Assembly: GCA_030268105.1 (NCBI GenBank)
Contig: BSDZ01000003.1
Location: 248,001 to 312,000, forward strand
DNA: 64,000 nucleotides
Source of the DNA: Volvox africanus
Taxonomy: Eukaryota > Chlorophyta > Chlorophyceae > Chlamydomonadales > Volvocaceae
Reading direction: 5' to 3'
Shown: piece after piece, positions 13,721 to 22,485 of the stretch
How the letters are laid out: each line of letters opens with the position of its first letter
Position numbering within the stretch: the stretch's first letter is position 1
Program-made: the position numbers and the translations under genes
Notes under the pieces: generated by a model
Database searches by the model: none
Told to the model about the DNA's origin: nothing
Seen by the model: only the letters and a program-made list of their open reading frames with translations

Positions 13721-15551
13721 AGCCCAAACCTGTTAAAATGTGCAATGCGCCCAGGCCTGCCTGGCCCTTATTGCATCATTCATTGGTATATGTGCATCGT
13801 GCACTCTCAACAACCTGCCAGCGGGCATCTAACCAGCGACTCTCGGCCAGCCCAAACCTATTGAAAATTGCAATGCGCCCTGGCCTGCCTGGCCCTTATT
13901 GCATCATTCATTGTTATATGTGCATTGCGCAGTCTTAACAACCTACCAGCGGGAATCTAACCGGTGACTCTCGGCCAGCCCAAACCTGTTATTATTTGCA
14001 ATTCTTTCAAGGCTGCCCGGCCCTTATTGCATCATTCATTGGTATATAGGCATTGCGCACTCTCAACAACCTGCCAGCGGGAATCTAACTGGCGACCCTC
14101 GGCTAGCCCAAACCTGTTAAAATTTGCATTGCGCCCAGGCCTGCCTGGCCCTTATTGCATCATTCATTGTTATATGTGCATTGCGCAGTCTCAACAACCT
14201 GCCAGCGGAAATCTAACCGGTGACTCTCGGCCAGCCCAAACCTGTTTATATTTGCAATGCTTTCAAGGCTGCCCGGCCCTTATTGCATCCTTTATTCTTA
14301 TATTTGCATGGCTCACTCTCCGGAACCTGCCCGGATCATCAGCCAGCGGGAATCTAACCAGCGACTCTTGGCCAGCCCAAACCTGTTTATATTTGCAATG
14401 CGACCAGGCCTGCCTGGCCCTTTTTGCATCATTCATTGTTATATGTGCATTGCAGAGTCTCAACAACCTGCCAGCGGGAATCTAACTGGCGACCCTCAGC
14501 CAGCCCAAACCTATTATAAATTGCAATGCGCCCAGGCCTGCCTGGCCCTTATTGCATCATTTATTCTTATATGTGCATGGCTCACTCTCAACAACCTGCC
14601 ATCGGAAATCTAACCAGCGACTCATGGCCAGCCCAAACCTGTTATTATTTGCAATGCGCACAGGCCTGCCTGGACCTAATTGCATCATTTATTCTTATAT
14701 GTGCATGGCTCACTCTCAACAACCTTCCCTGATCATCAGCCAGCGGGCATCTAACCAGCGACTCTCGGCCAGCCCAAACCTATTGAAAGTTGCAATGCGC
14801 CCAGGCCTGCCTGGCCCTTATTGCATCATTCATTGGTATATGTGCATTGCGCACTCTCAACAACCTGCCAGAGGAAATCTAACCTGCGAGCCTCGGCCAG
14901 CCCAAACCTATTGAAAGTTGCAATGCGCCCAGGCCTGCCTGGCCCTTATTGCATCATTTATTCTTATATGTGCATGGCTCACTCTCAACAACCTGCCAGC
15001 GGAAATCTAACCAGCGACTCTCGGCCAGCCCAAACCTATTGAAAGTTGCAATGCTTTCAAGGCTGCCCGGCCCTTATTGCATCCTTTATTCTTATATTTG
15101 CATGGCTCACTCTCCGGAACCTGCCCTGATCATCAGCCAGAGGGCATCTAACCAGCGACTCTCGGCCAGCCCAAACCTATTGAAAGTTGCAATGCGCCCA
15201 GGCCTGCCTGGCCCTTATTGCATCATTCATTGGTATATGTGCATTGCGCACTCTCAACAACCTGCCAGAGGAAATCTAACCTGCGATCCTCGGCCAGCCC
15301 AAACCTATTGAAAATTGCAATGCGCCCAGGCCTGCCTGGCCCTTATTGCATCCTTTATTCTTATATGTGCATGGCTCACTCTCAACAATCTGCCAGCGGA
15401 AATCTAACCGGTGACTCTCGGCCAGCCCAAACCTATTGAAAGTTGCAATGCTTTCAAGGCTGCCCGGCCCTTATTGCATCCTTTATTCTTATATTTGCAT
15501 GGCTCACTCTCCGGAACCTGCCCTGATCATCAGCCAGAGGGCATCTAACCT

Positions 15552-17658
15552 GTGACTCTCGGCCAGCCCAAACCTGTTATTATTTGCAATGTGCCCAGGC
15601 CTGCCTGGCCCTTATTGCATCATTTATTCTTATATGTGCATCGCGCACTCTCAACAACCTGCCAGCGGGCATCTAACCAGCGACTCTTGGCCAGCCCAAA
15701 CCTGTTATTATTTGCAATGCGCCCAGGCCTGCCTGGACCTAATTGCATCATTTATTCTTTTATGTGCATGGCTCACTCTCAACAACCTTCTCTGATCATC
15801 AGCCAGCGGGCATCTAACCATCGACTCTCGGCCAGCCCAAACCTATTGAAATTTGGAATGCGCCCAGGCCTGCCTGGCCCTTATTGCATCCTTCATTGGT
15901 ATATGTGCATTGCGCACTCTCAATATCCTTCCCTGTTCATGAAGAAGTGGAAATCTAACCGGCAACTCTTGGCCAGCCCAAAACCTATTGAAATTTGCTA
16001 TGCGCACAGGCCTGCCTGGACCTTATTGCATCATTTATTGGTATATGTGCATCGCGCACTCTCAACAACCTGCCAGCGGGCATTTAACCAGCGACTCTTA
16101 GCCAGCCCAAACCTATTGAAAATTGCAATGCGCCCAGGCCTGCCTGGCCCTTATGGCATCATTCATTGGTATATGTGCATTGCGCACTCTCAACAACCTG
16201 CCAGAGGAAATCTAACCTGCGACCCTCGGCCAGCCCAAACCTATTGAAAATTGCAATGCGCCCAGGCCTGCCTGGCCCTTATTGCATCATTTATTCTTAT
16301 ATGTGCATGGCTCACTCTCAACAACCTTCCCTGATCATCAGCCAGCGGGCATCTAACCAGCGACTCTCGGCCAGCCCAAACCTATTGAAAGTTGCAATGC
16401 GCCCAGGCCTGCCTGGCCCTTATTGCATCATTCATTGGTATATGTGCATTGCGCACTCTCAACAACCTGCCAGAGGAAATCTAACCTGCGATCCTCGGCC
16501 AGCCCAAACCTATTGAAAATTGCAATGCGCCCAGGCCTGCCTGGCCCTTATTGCATCCTTTATTCTTATATGTGCATGGCTCACTCTCAACAATCTGCCA
16601 GCGGAAATCTAACCGGTGACTCTCGGCCAGCTTAAACCTATTGAAAGTTGCAATGCTTTCAAGGCTGCCCGGCCCTTATTGCATCCTTTATTCTTATATT
16701 TGCATGGCTCACTCTCCGGAACCTGCCCTGATCATCAGCCAGAGGGCATCTAACCAGCGACTCTCGGCCAGCCCAAACCTATTGAAAGTTGCAATGCGCC
16801 CAGGCCTGCCTGGCCCTTATTGCATCATTCATTGTTATATGTGCATCGCGCACTCTCAACAACCTGCCAGCGGGAATCTAACCTGTGACTCTCGGCCAGC
16901 CCAAACCTGTTATTATTTGCAATGTGCCCAGGCCTGCCTGGCCCTTATTGCATCATTCATTGGTATATGTGCATCGCGCACTCTCAACAACCTGCCAGCG
17001 GGCATCTAACCAGCGACTCTTGGCCAGCCCAAACCTGTTATTATTTGCAATGCGCCCAGGCCTGCCTGGACCTAATTGCATCATTTATTCTTTTATGTGC
17101 ATGGCTCACTCTCAACAACCTTCTCTGATCATCAGCCAGCGGGCATCTAACCATCGACTCTCGGCCAGCCCAAACCTATTGAAATTTGGAATGTGCCCAG
17201 GCCTGCCTGGCCCTTATTGCATCCTTCATTGGTATATGTGCATTGCGCACTCTCAACATCCTTCCCTGTTCATGAAGAAGTGGAAATCTAACCGGCAACT
17301 CTTGGCCAGCCCAAAACCTATTGAAATTTGCTATGCGCACAGGCCTGCCTGGACCTTATTGCATCATTTATTGGTATATGTGCATCGCGCACTCTCAACA
17401 ACCTGCCAGCGGGCATTTAACCAGCGACTCTTAGCCAGCCCAAACCTATTGAAAATTGCAATGCGCCCAGGCCTGCCTGGCCCTTATGGCATCATTCATT
17501 GGTATATGTGCATTGCGCACTCTCAACAACCTGCCAGAGGAAATCTAACCTGCGACCCTCGGCCAGCCCAAACCTATTGAAAATTGCAATGCGCCCAGGC
17601 CTGCCTGGCCCTTATTGCATCATTTATTCTTATATGTGCATGGCTCACTCTCAACAAC
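15552..17658 (+). repeat. Duplicated segment, 1333-bp spacing
   Basis: About 774 bp at 15552-16325 recurs at 16885-17658. Landmark pairs are 15552/16885, 15589/16922 and 16166/17499. The spacing equals 10x128 + 4x13 + 1. After about 17658 the two copies follow different monomer orders. Confidence 0.65.
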
Positions 17659-19914
17659 CTGCCAGCGGGAATCTAACTGGCGACCCTCAGCCAGCTTAAA
17701 CCTATTGAAAATTGCAATGCGCCCAGGCCTGCCTGGCCCTTATGGCATCATTCATTGGTATATGTGCATCGCGCACTCTCAACAACCTGCCAGCGGGCAT
17801 CTAACCAGCGACTCTTGGCCAGCCCAAACCTGTTTATATTTGCAATGCACCCAGGCCTGCCTGGCCCTTTTTGCATCATTCATTGTTATATGTGCATTGT
17901 AGAGTCTCAACAACCTGCCAGCGGGAATCTAACTGGCGACCCTCAGCCAGCCCAAACCTATTGAAAATTGCAATGCGCCCAGGCCTGCCTGGCCCGTATT
18001 GCATCATTCATTGGTATATGTGCATCGCGCACTCTCAACAACCTGCCAGCGGGCATCTAACCAGCGACTCTTGGCCTGCCCAAACCTGTTTATATTTGCA
18101 ATGCGCCCAGGCCTGCCTGGACCTAATTGCATCATTCATTGTTATATGTGCATGGCTCACTCTTAACAACCTTCCCTGATCATCAGCCAGCGGGCATCTA
18201 ACCATCGACTCTCGGCCAGCCCAAACCTATTGAAATTTGGAATGCGCCCAGGCCTGCCTGGCCCTTATTGCATCATTTATTCTAATATGTGCATTGCGCA
18301 CTCTCAACATCCTTCCCTGTTCATGACCAAGTGGAAATCTAACCGGCAACTCTTGGCCAGCCCAAAACCTATTAAAATTTGCTATGCGCACAGGCCTGCC
18401 TGGACCTTATTGCATCATTTATTGGTATATATGCATCGCGCACTCTCAACAACCTGCCAGCGGGCATTTAACCAGCGACTCTTAGCCAGCCCAAACCTAT
18501 TGAAAATTGCAATGCGCCCAGGCCTGCCTGGCCCTTACTGCATCATTTATTCTTATATGTGCATGGCTCACTCTAAACAACCTGCCAGCGGAAATCTATC
18601 CGGTGACTCTCGGCCAGCCCAAACCTGTTATTATTTGCAATTCTTTCAAGGCTGCCCGGCCCTTTTTGCATCATTTTTTCATATATGTGCATGGCTCCCT
18701 CTCAACAACCTTCCCTGATCATCAGCCATCGGGCATCTAACCAGCGACTCTCGGCCAGCCCAAACCTATTGAAAGTTGCAATGCGCCCAGGCCTGCCTGG
18801 CCCTTATTGCATCATTCATTGGTATATGTGCATTGCGCACTCTCAACAACCTGCCAGAGGAAATCTAACCCGCGACTCTCGGCCAGCCCAAACCTATTGA
18901 AAATTGCAATGCGCCCAGGCCTGCCTGGCCCTTATTGCATCATTCATTGTTATATGTTCATTGCGCAGTCTCAACAACCTGCCAGAGGAAATCTAACCGG
19001 CGACCCTCGGCTAGCCAAACCTGTTAATATTTGCAATGTGCCCAGGCCTGCCTGGCCCTTATTGCATCATTTATTCTTATATGTGCATGGCTCACTCTCT
19101 ACAACCTGCCAGCGGAAATCTAACCGGTGACTTTCGGCCAGCCCAAACCTATTGAAAATTGCAATGCGTTCAGGCCTGCCTGGCCCTTATTGCATCATTT
19201 ATTCTTATATGTGCATGGCTCACTCTCAACAACCTGCCAGCGGGAATCTAACCGGTGACTCTCGGCCAGCCTAAACCTGTTTATATTTGCAATGCTTTCA
19301 AGGCTGCCCGGCCCTTATTGCATCATTCATTGGTATATAGGCATTACGCACTCGCAACAACCTGCCAGCGGGAATTTAACTGGCGACCCTCGGCTAGCCC
19401 AAACCTGTTGTTATTTGCAATGTGCCCAGGCCTGCCTGGCCCTTATTGCATCATTTATTCTTATATGTGCATGGCTCACTCTCAACAACCTGCCAGCGGA
19501 AATCTAATCGGTGACTCTTGGCCAGCCCAAACCTGTTATTATTTGCAATGCGCCCAGGTCTGCCTGGACCTAATTGCATTATTTATTTTTTTATGTGCAT
19601 GGCTCACTCTCAACAACCTTCCCTGATCATCAGCCAGCGGGCATCTAACCATTGACTCTCGGCCAGCCCAAACCTACTGAAATTTGGAATGCGCCCAGGC
19701 CTGCCTGGCCCTTATTGCATCATTTATTCTTATATGTGCATTGCGCATTCTTAACATCCTTCCCTGTTCATGAGCAAGTGGGAATCTAACCGGCAACTCT
19801 TGGCCAGCCCAAAACCTATTGAAATTTGCTATGTGCACAGGCCTGCCTGGCCCTTATTGCATCATTTATTGGTATATGTGCATCGCGCACTCTCAACAAC
19901 CTGCCAGCGGGCAT

Positions 19915-19919
19915 CTTAC
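19915..19919. other. Target-site duplication, left flank of element 1
   Basis: CTTAC directly precedes the LTR and recurs at 27392-27396 directly after the other LTR. Removing the element and one copy restores GGCATCTTACCAGCGACTC, a monomer variant found uninterrupted at about 2935 and 6356. A 5-bp duplication is typical of Ty3/gypsy integrases. Confidence 0.97.
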
Positions 19920-20021
19920 TGTTGTGCTACGGTTCATTTCCCGTCGACGCGTAGGTCGACGCGATCCTATGAGTCGAAGTGCTTTTGTGATGAACGCATT
20001 ACATATGAATGAATCTGCATG

Positions 20022-20049
20022 ATATAAATGTATTCGCATACATTTATAT
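20022..20049 (+). promoter_or_regulatory. LTR hairpin H1 with TATA-like arm
   Basis: Perfect 12-bp arms ATATAAATGTAT and ATACATTTATAT around the 4-nt loop TCGC. Element 2 keeps both arms in each LTR and differs only in the loop (read on the + strand GCAA at left and GCGG at right, against GCGA for the complement of element 1). The left arm contains TATAAAT, so this could also be the core promoter. The promoter role is a guess. Confidence 0.6.
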
Positions 20050-20164
20050 ATGCATCTGGCATGTTGTCATGATCCATCGCGACATCGCACCATGGCAAAT
20101 CCGCCTAGCATGCATGAATGACCTAATCATTGAAGTGCGCATTATGCTCGTGCTACGAAACGAT

Positions 20165-20193
20165 AAGTAATATTATCTGATATAATATTACTT
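20165..20193 (+). other. LTR hairpin H2
   Basis: Perfect 12-bp arms AAGTAATATTAT and ATAATATTACTT around the 5-nt loop CTGAT. The same structure occurs at 26813-26841, 42131-42159, 48777-48805 and 51396-51424. Function unknown. Confidence 0.75.
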
Positions 20194-20245
20194 CATTAAA
20201 GCACACGTTGAGAGCGCCGCACTCGTCGCGATGCATGCCCTGCAA

Positions 20246-20263
20246 CCGGATATCGTTATCCGG
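20246..20263 (+). other. LTR hairpin H3
   Basis: Perfect 7-bp arms CCGGATA and TATCCGG around the loop TCGT. It is conserved in element 2 with the same loop on the complementary strand. Confidence 0.65.
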
Positions 20264-20441
20264 ACCCTTGCATCATGCGAATGCCGGAAAGGCTTATACG
20301 TTGTTATGCGTAGACATCGCCTAGACGCAGTAGGGTTGTCACATCTAGGATCGGCCTCCTAATGTGAATCGTACGGCATTGCGATGCTGCGAGTATAACA
20401 GATGCGAGGACGGCTAAGCTAGACAAGATATCCGATACCGG

Positions 20442-20459
20442 AGAACACTCGTGTGTTCT
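20442..20459 (+). other. LTR hairpins H4 and H5
   Basis: Perfect 7-bp arms AGAACAC and GTGTTCT around the loop TCGT. The only change between element 1 and the LTRs of element 2 within this hairpin is in the loop (ACAA against ACGA on the + strand of element 2). A further perfect 6-bp hairpin, CTTAGC-CCGA-GCTAAG, lies at 20487-20502. Confidence 0.65.
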
Positions 20460-20746
20460 GAATTACTATTTCTATACACTATTCTACTTAGCCCGAGCTA
20501 AGCCTTAACTTCGCTAATCACCGCCGCGTGATGATTGCTGGCTTCCGGCGCTGACGGCGATTTCGTCCATTGCATCATTCCGACCTGTAAGACCGTAAGT
20601 TATATCTCTCTTCGTCTTGAAGTCTTCCGCTGTCTCTGTTTGCTCTCGCTTGCCTTGCTGTACTTGCAAGTGCTCGCGCATCGGTGTCGATAGTCTCCAG
20701 ACGTGCAGATACTCATGAGCAAACGCGAACGAGAGGTACAACAATT

Positions 20747-20759
20747 TGGTAGCGAGACC
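20747..20759 (+). other. Primer-binding site (PBS), probable initiator tRNA-Met
   Basis: TGGTAGCGAGACC starts 3 nt after the LTR. Its complement ends in CTACCA, as a tRNA 3' end would. The implied tRNA would start with A1 paired to U72, a hallmark of eukaryotic initiator tRNA-Met, and TGGTAGCG matches the start of the yeast Ty1 PBS. Assignment rests on this pattern only, since the host tRNA is not in the window. Confidence 0.7.
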
Positions 20760-20811
20760 TGGTTCGTTGCCTAACTGTCTCTCTTTGTCTAATCGGAAGT
20801 AGGTTCTTTCT

Positions 20812-20907
20812 ATGGCGAGTTCCAGCGACGAACCACGAGGACCGCTAGATACTTTTGCCGAAGACTTAGGCCGCGCCGTTTTGGACGCCGCCGCTTCCGG
20901 TTTGTAA
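20812..20907 (+). CDS. Possible 31-aa upstream ORF in the leader
   Basis: An ATG-initiated frame of 31 codons with an acidic, alanine-rich product beginning MASSSDEPRGPLDTF and ending in TAA. It is the first ATG after the PBS that I found. It is unchanged in element 2 (48064-48159, - strand), but 96 bp is too short for conservation between two close copies to mean much. It could regulate gag translation, or be a first coding exon joined by splicing, or be chance. No known family is recognised. Confidence 0.3.
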   Translation: MASSSDEPRGPLDTFAEDLGRAVLDAAASGL

Positions 20908-21210
20908 TTGTTTAATTGCTTTTGCTTAGATTGCTGCACTTGTTGTGTAAGTGTACGCTCTGAGTCGCAGGTAATCTCAGTGCACCGGCATTGCTTGCCG
21001 CGGCGACTGAGACCGTCGTTCGTCCGGACCAGTTGGCGACTCTCATTGCCCAAACTACGGAGATCAGGACTCAGCTGGGCAATTACTTGCTGAGTTTGCT
21101 GAATCTTCTCAAGAGTACTGTCGGTAGGCTCACCGAATCACTTTGTACTCTTGCCTTTGCGATAGAAGTCGGCTTCTATTACGCAAAACTAGGGTATCGT
21201 TTCGTGCTCC

Positions 21211-22446
21211 ATGTCCGCGGAACACGACGATACGCCGCACACTAGCCTAGCTAGCCAACCCGATTTTGTTGTGGCTGCTAGAGCACCGGTTAGAGGTCTT
21301 GAGACTGTTGGCGCGCGAGCCACTCAAGAGCCCCTTTTCCTTCAGACCCCTGCTCACTTAATTGTGCCGCATTCAGCAGTGAACACGAATATGGACAACA
21401 CTGCTGGACCAAGGGTTCTGCCATTACCTCAAGCTCGAGGGCATGATGACATCCCTGAGGTGATGAGATTGTCGATTCCCGTTCCTAGGCTCAATATTTC
21501 GCTGACCGACAAGACACCAGGGCATAGCATAGCCGATGCAACTCGTGCGTACGTGCGTGACGCTAAAAAGTACCTCCAAGCTGTTCATGGTGGCGATAAT
21601 GACGGTATCAGGTGTCTCTTCGTTGGTAACACCCTCGAGGGCGCAGCGAAGGACTGGTATCGCAATTGGACCAACGCCCGGGGCAGCTATACTTTTGACG
21701 AGTTAGTCGCCGCTTTGCTCGCACGATTCGCTACTGAGGTTCAAGCACGCGATGTGGAAGCTCGTAACGTTTTGGCAGCGGGTAGCTACCACATGCGTCG
21801 GGATGAAAACGTACCTGCGTACCAGTCACGCTTTGAAGCACTTGTGACTCCCATTGCTGACCTCACCGAATCTGAGCGTGTCTTTTGGTTTAGGCGAGGC
21901 CTAACGAAACTTTTGGCTAAATGGTGCGCCACTGACTTGGTTGGAGCGCAGATCAAGTCGTATGACGCGTTGGTCGCTTTTGCTAAGGGCGCGGAGATAC
22001 GACTTCTTGCCGGCGAGGAAGAAGTCAAGTCTGCCCCTCGTGCAAATGCCGTGCAAGTGCAGGATCCGCTTGGGGAAGCTGTGGCTCTCGACCAGGACCT
22101 CGGCGCGACCCGCCCCACGCCTACTGCCGCGACGCGACGCAGCAACAGGCAACGCAAGGCGCGCGGGGGCGCTAGCTCGGGTGTCCGTGGTACAGGAGGG
22201 GCAGGTCCGAGCTCGGACCCAGCTAGGAACAGGAAGCGTGGTGGTGCGCCGTCGTCGGCAGCCGCACAGCGTTCCGACCCCAACGCGAAGCGTACTCGTA
22301 CGGACGACACATTTATGCCAAAATGGAATTGCAATCGTTCCGAATTCGAGCGTCGAAAATTGGCCAACGTTTGTCTACGGTGTGCGGAGAGCCATTCTAC
22401 GAAGGATTGCCCTCTAATGCCGCCGTTTGTACCTCAGCCGAAATAG
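21211..22446 (+). CDS. gag: Gag polyprotein (capsid/nucleocapsid), element 1
   Basis: 411 aa from ATG at 21211 to the UAG at 22444-22446. It forms the cytoplasmic virus-like particle and packages element RNA. Residues about 105-265 fit the retrotransposon Gag capsid domain: the tryptophan-containing GAAKDWYRNW stretch, FDELVAALLARF, then YQSRFEAL and a basic FRRGLTKLL segment. A low-complexity Gly/Arg/Ser region with basic clusters follows. The C-terminus has a zinc knuckle, C388-x2-C391-x3-H395-x4-C400, one residue shorter between the second Cys and His than the usual CX2CX4HX4C. The start is the first ATG in frame, with a TAG upstream at 21190-21192; Met61 is an alternative. Element 2 has the same 411-aa protein with six substitutions noted. 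Pol follows in the same frame. Confidence 0.93.
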   Translation: MSAEHDDTPHTSLASQPDFVVAARAPVRGLETVGARATQEPLFLQTPAHLIVPHSAVNTNMDNTAGPRVLPLPQARGHDDIPEVMRLSIPVPRLNISLTDKTPGHSIADATRAYVRDAKKYLQAVHGGDNDGIRCLFVGNTLEGAAKDWYRNWTNARGSYTFDELVAALLARFATEVQARDVEARNVLAAGSYHMRRDENVPAYQSRFEALVTPIADLTESERVFWFRRGLTKLLAKWCATDLVGAQIKSYDALVAFAKGAEIRLLAGEEEVKSAPRANAVQVQDPLGEAVALDQDLGATRPTPTAATRRSNRQRKARGGASSGVRGTGGAGPSSDPARNRKRGGAPSSAAAQRSDPNAKRTRTDDTFMPKWNCNRSEFERRKLANVCLRCAESHSTKDCPLMPPFVPQPK

Positions 22447-22485
22447 GGGCTTGCCCGGGTTCCTGCGGAGGGGGCTCTACCTGGG
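22444..22485 (+). promoter_or_regulatory. Putative UAG readthrough signal between gag and pol
   Basis: The gag stop UAG (22444-22446) is followed by G, a 7-nt spacer (22447-22453), then arms CCCGGGT (22454-22460) and ACCTGGG (22479-22485). These can form a 7-bp stem with one G-U pair and an 18-nt loop. Pol continues in the same frame with no stop. Gammaretroviruses use a UAG, a short spacer and a structured GC-rich element for about 5% readthrough. The same layout, with intact arms and a differing loop, is present in element 2. Readthrough is inferred, not shown. Confidence 0.7.

Larger units (their letters stand above)
1..19919 (+). repeat. Satellite block A: 128/141-bp tandem monomers
   Basis: Uninterrupted head-to-tail satellite. 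The basic monomer is 128 bp. Its landmarks in order are AACCTGCCAGCGGG, ATCTAACCAGCGACTC, GGCCAGCCCAAACCT, then TGTTTATATTTGC or ATTGAAAATTGC, AATGCGCCCAGGCCTGCCTGG, CCCTTATTGCATCATT, TATATGTGCAT and GCGCACTCTCAAC. A 141-bp class has the extra box CTGATCATCAGCC after AACCTGC. Other subfamilies carry CTTTCAAGGCTGCCCGG in place of the CCAGGCCTGCCTGG core, a CTGTTCATGA box with an extra A in CCCAAAACC (for example 150-205), or CATAAAGGGGTATTGC (about 11160 and 13400). All monomers run in the same direction. No gene, RNA gene or non-satellite segment was seen in this block. The last five bases are the left target duplication of element 1. Confidence 0.97.
19920..20743 (+). repeat. 5' LTR of element 1
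   Basis: 824 bp starting TGTTGTGCTACGG and ending GAGGTACAACA, so the termini form a 6-bp inverted repeat (TGTTGT/ACAACA). Every base checked matches the 3' LTR at 26568-27391. The LTR should hold promoter, transcript start and polyadenylation site. A TATA-like TATAAAT lies at 20024-20030 within a perfect hairpin. I cannot place the U3/R/U5 boundaries and found no AATAAA. Confidence 0.97.
20744..21210 (+). other. Untranslated leader of element 1
   Basis: 467 nt between LTR and gag. It starts with ATT and then the primer-binding site. It holds a 31-codon upstream ORF (20812-20907), a strong donor-like GTAAGT at 20947-20952, and an open frame at 20991-21245 that overlaps the gag start but does not look constrained. 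A packaging signal would be expected here but cannot be recognised by eye. Confidence 0.7.

Noticed and set aside
1..19914. Many + strand ORFs of 66-312 aa in the satellite
   Set aside because: They follow from monomer lengths and one recurring stop, overlap in all frames, and share no domain. The same applies to blocks B, C1 and C2.
20514..21053. Antisense ORF across LTR and leader (also 27162-27392, 41559-41810 and 47918-48456)
   Set aside because: It repeats because the LTR repeats. It ends or changes frame between copies and matches no family I recognise.
20991..21245. 84-codon frame overlapping the gag start, with a helical-looking N-terminal half; same frame at 47726-47980 in element 2
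   Set aside because: It has no ATG start. The five differences between the two copies all change the amino acid in this frame, with none silent, which argues against protein selection.
22444..22446. UAG as a sense codon (variant genetic code)
   Set aside because: It is the only in-frame UAG or UAA in the gag-pol frame of about 5.3 kb. A reassigned codon should be used more than once.
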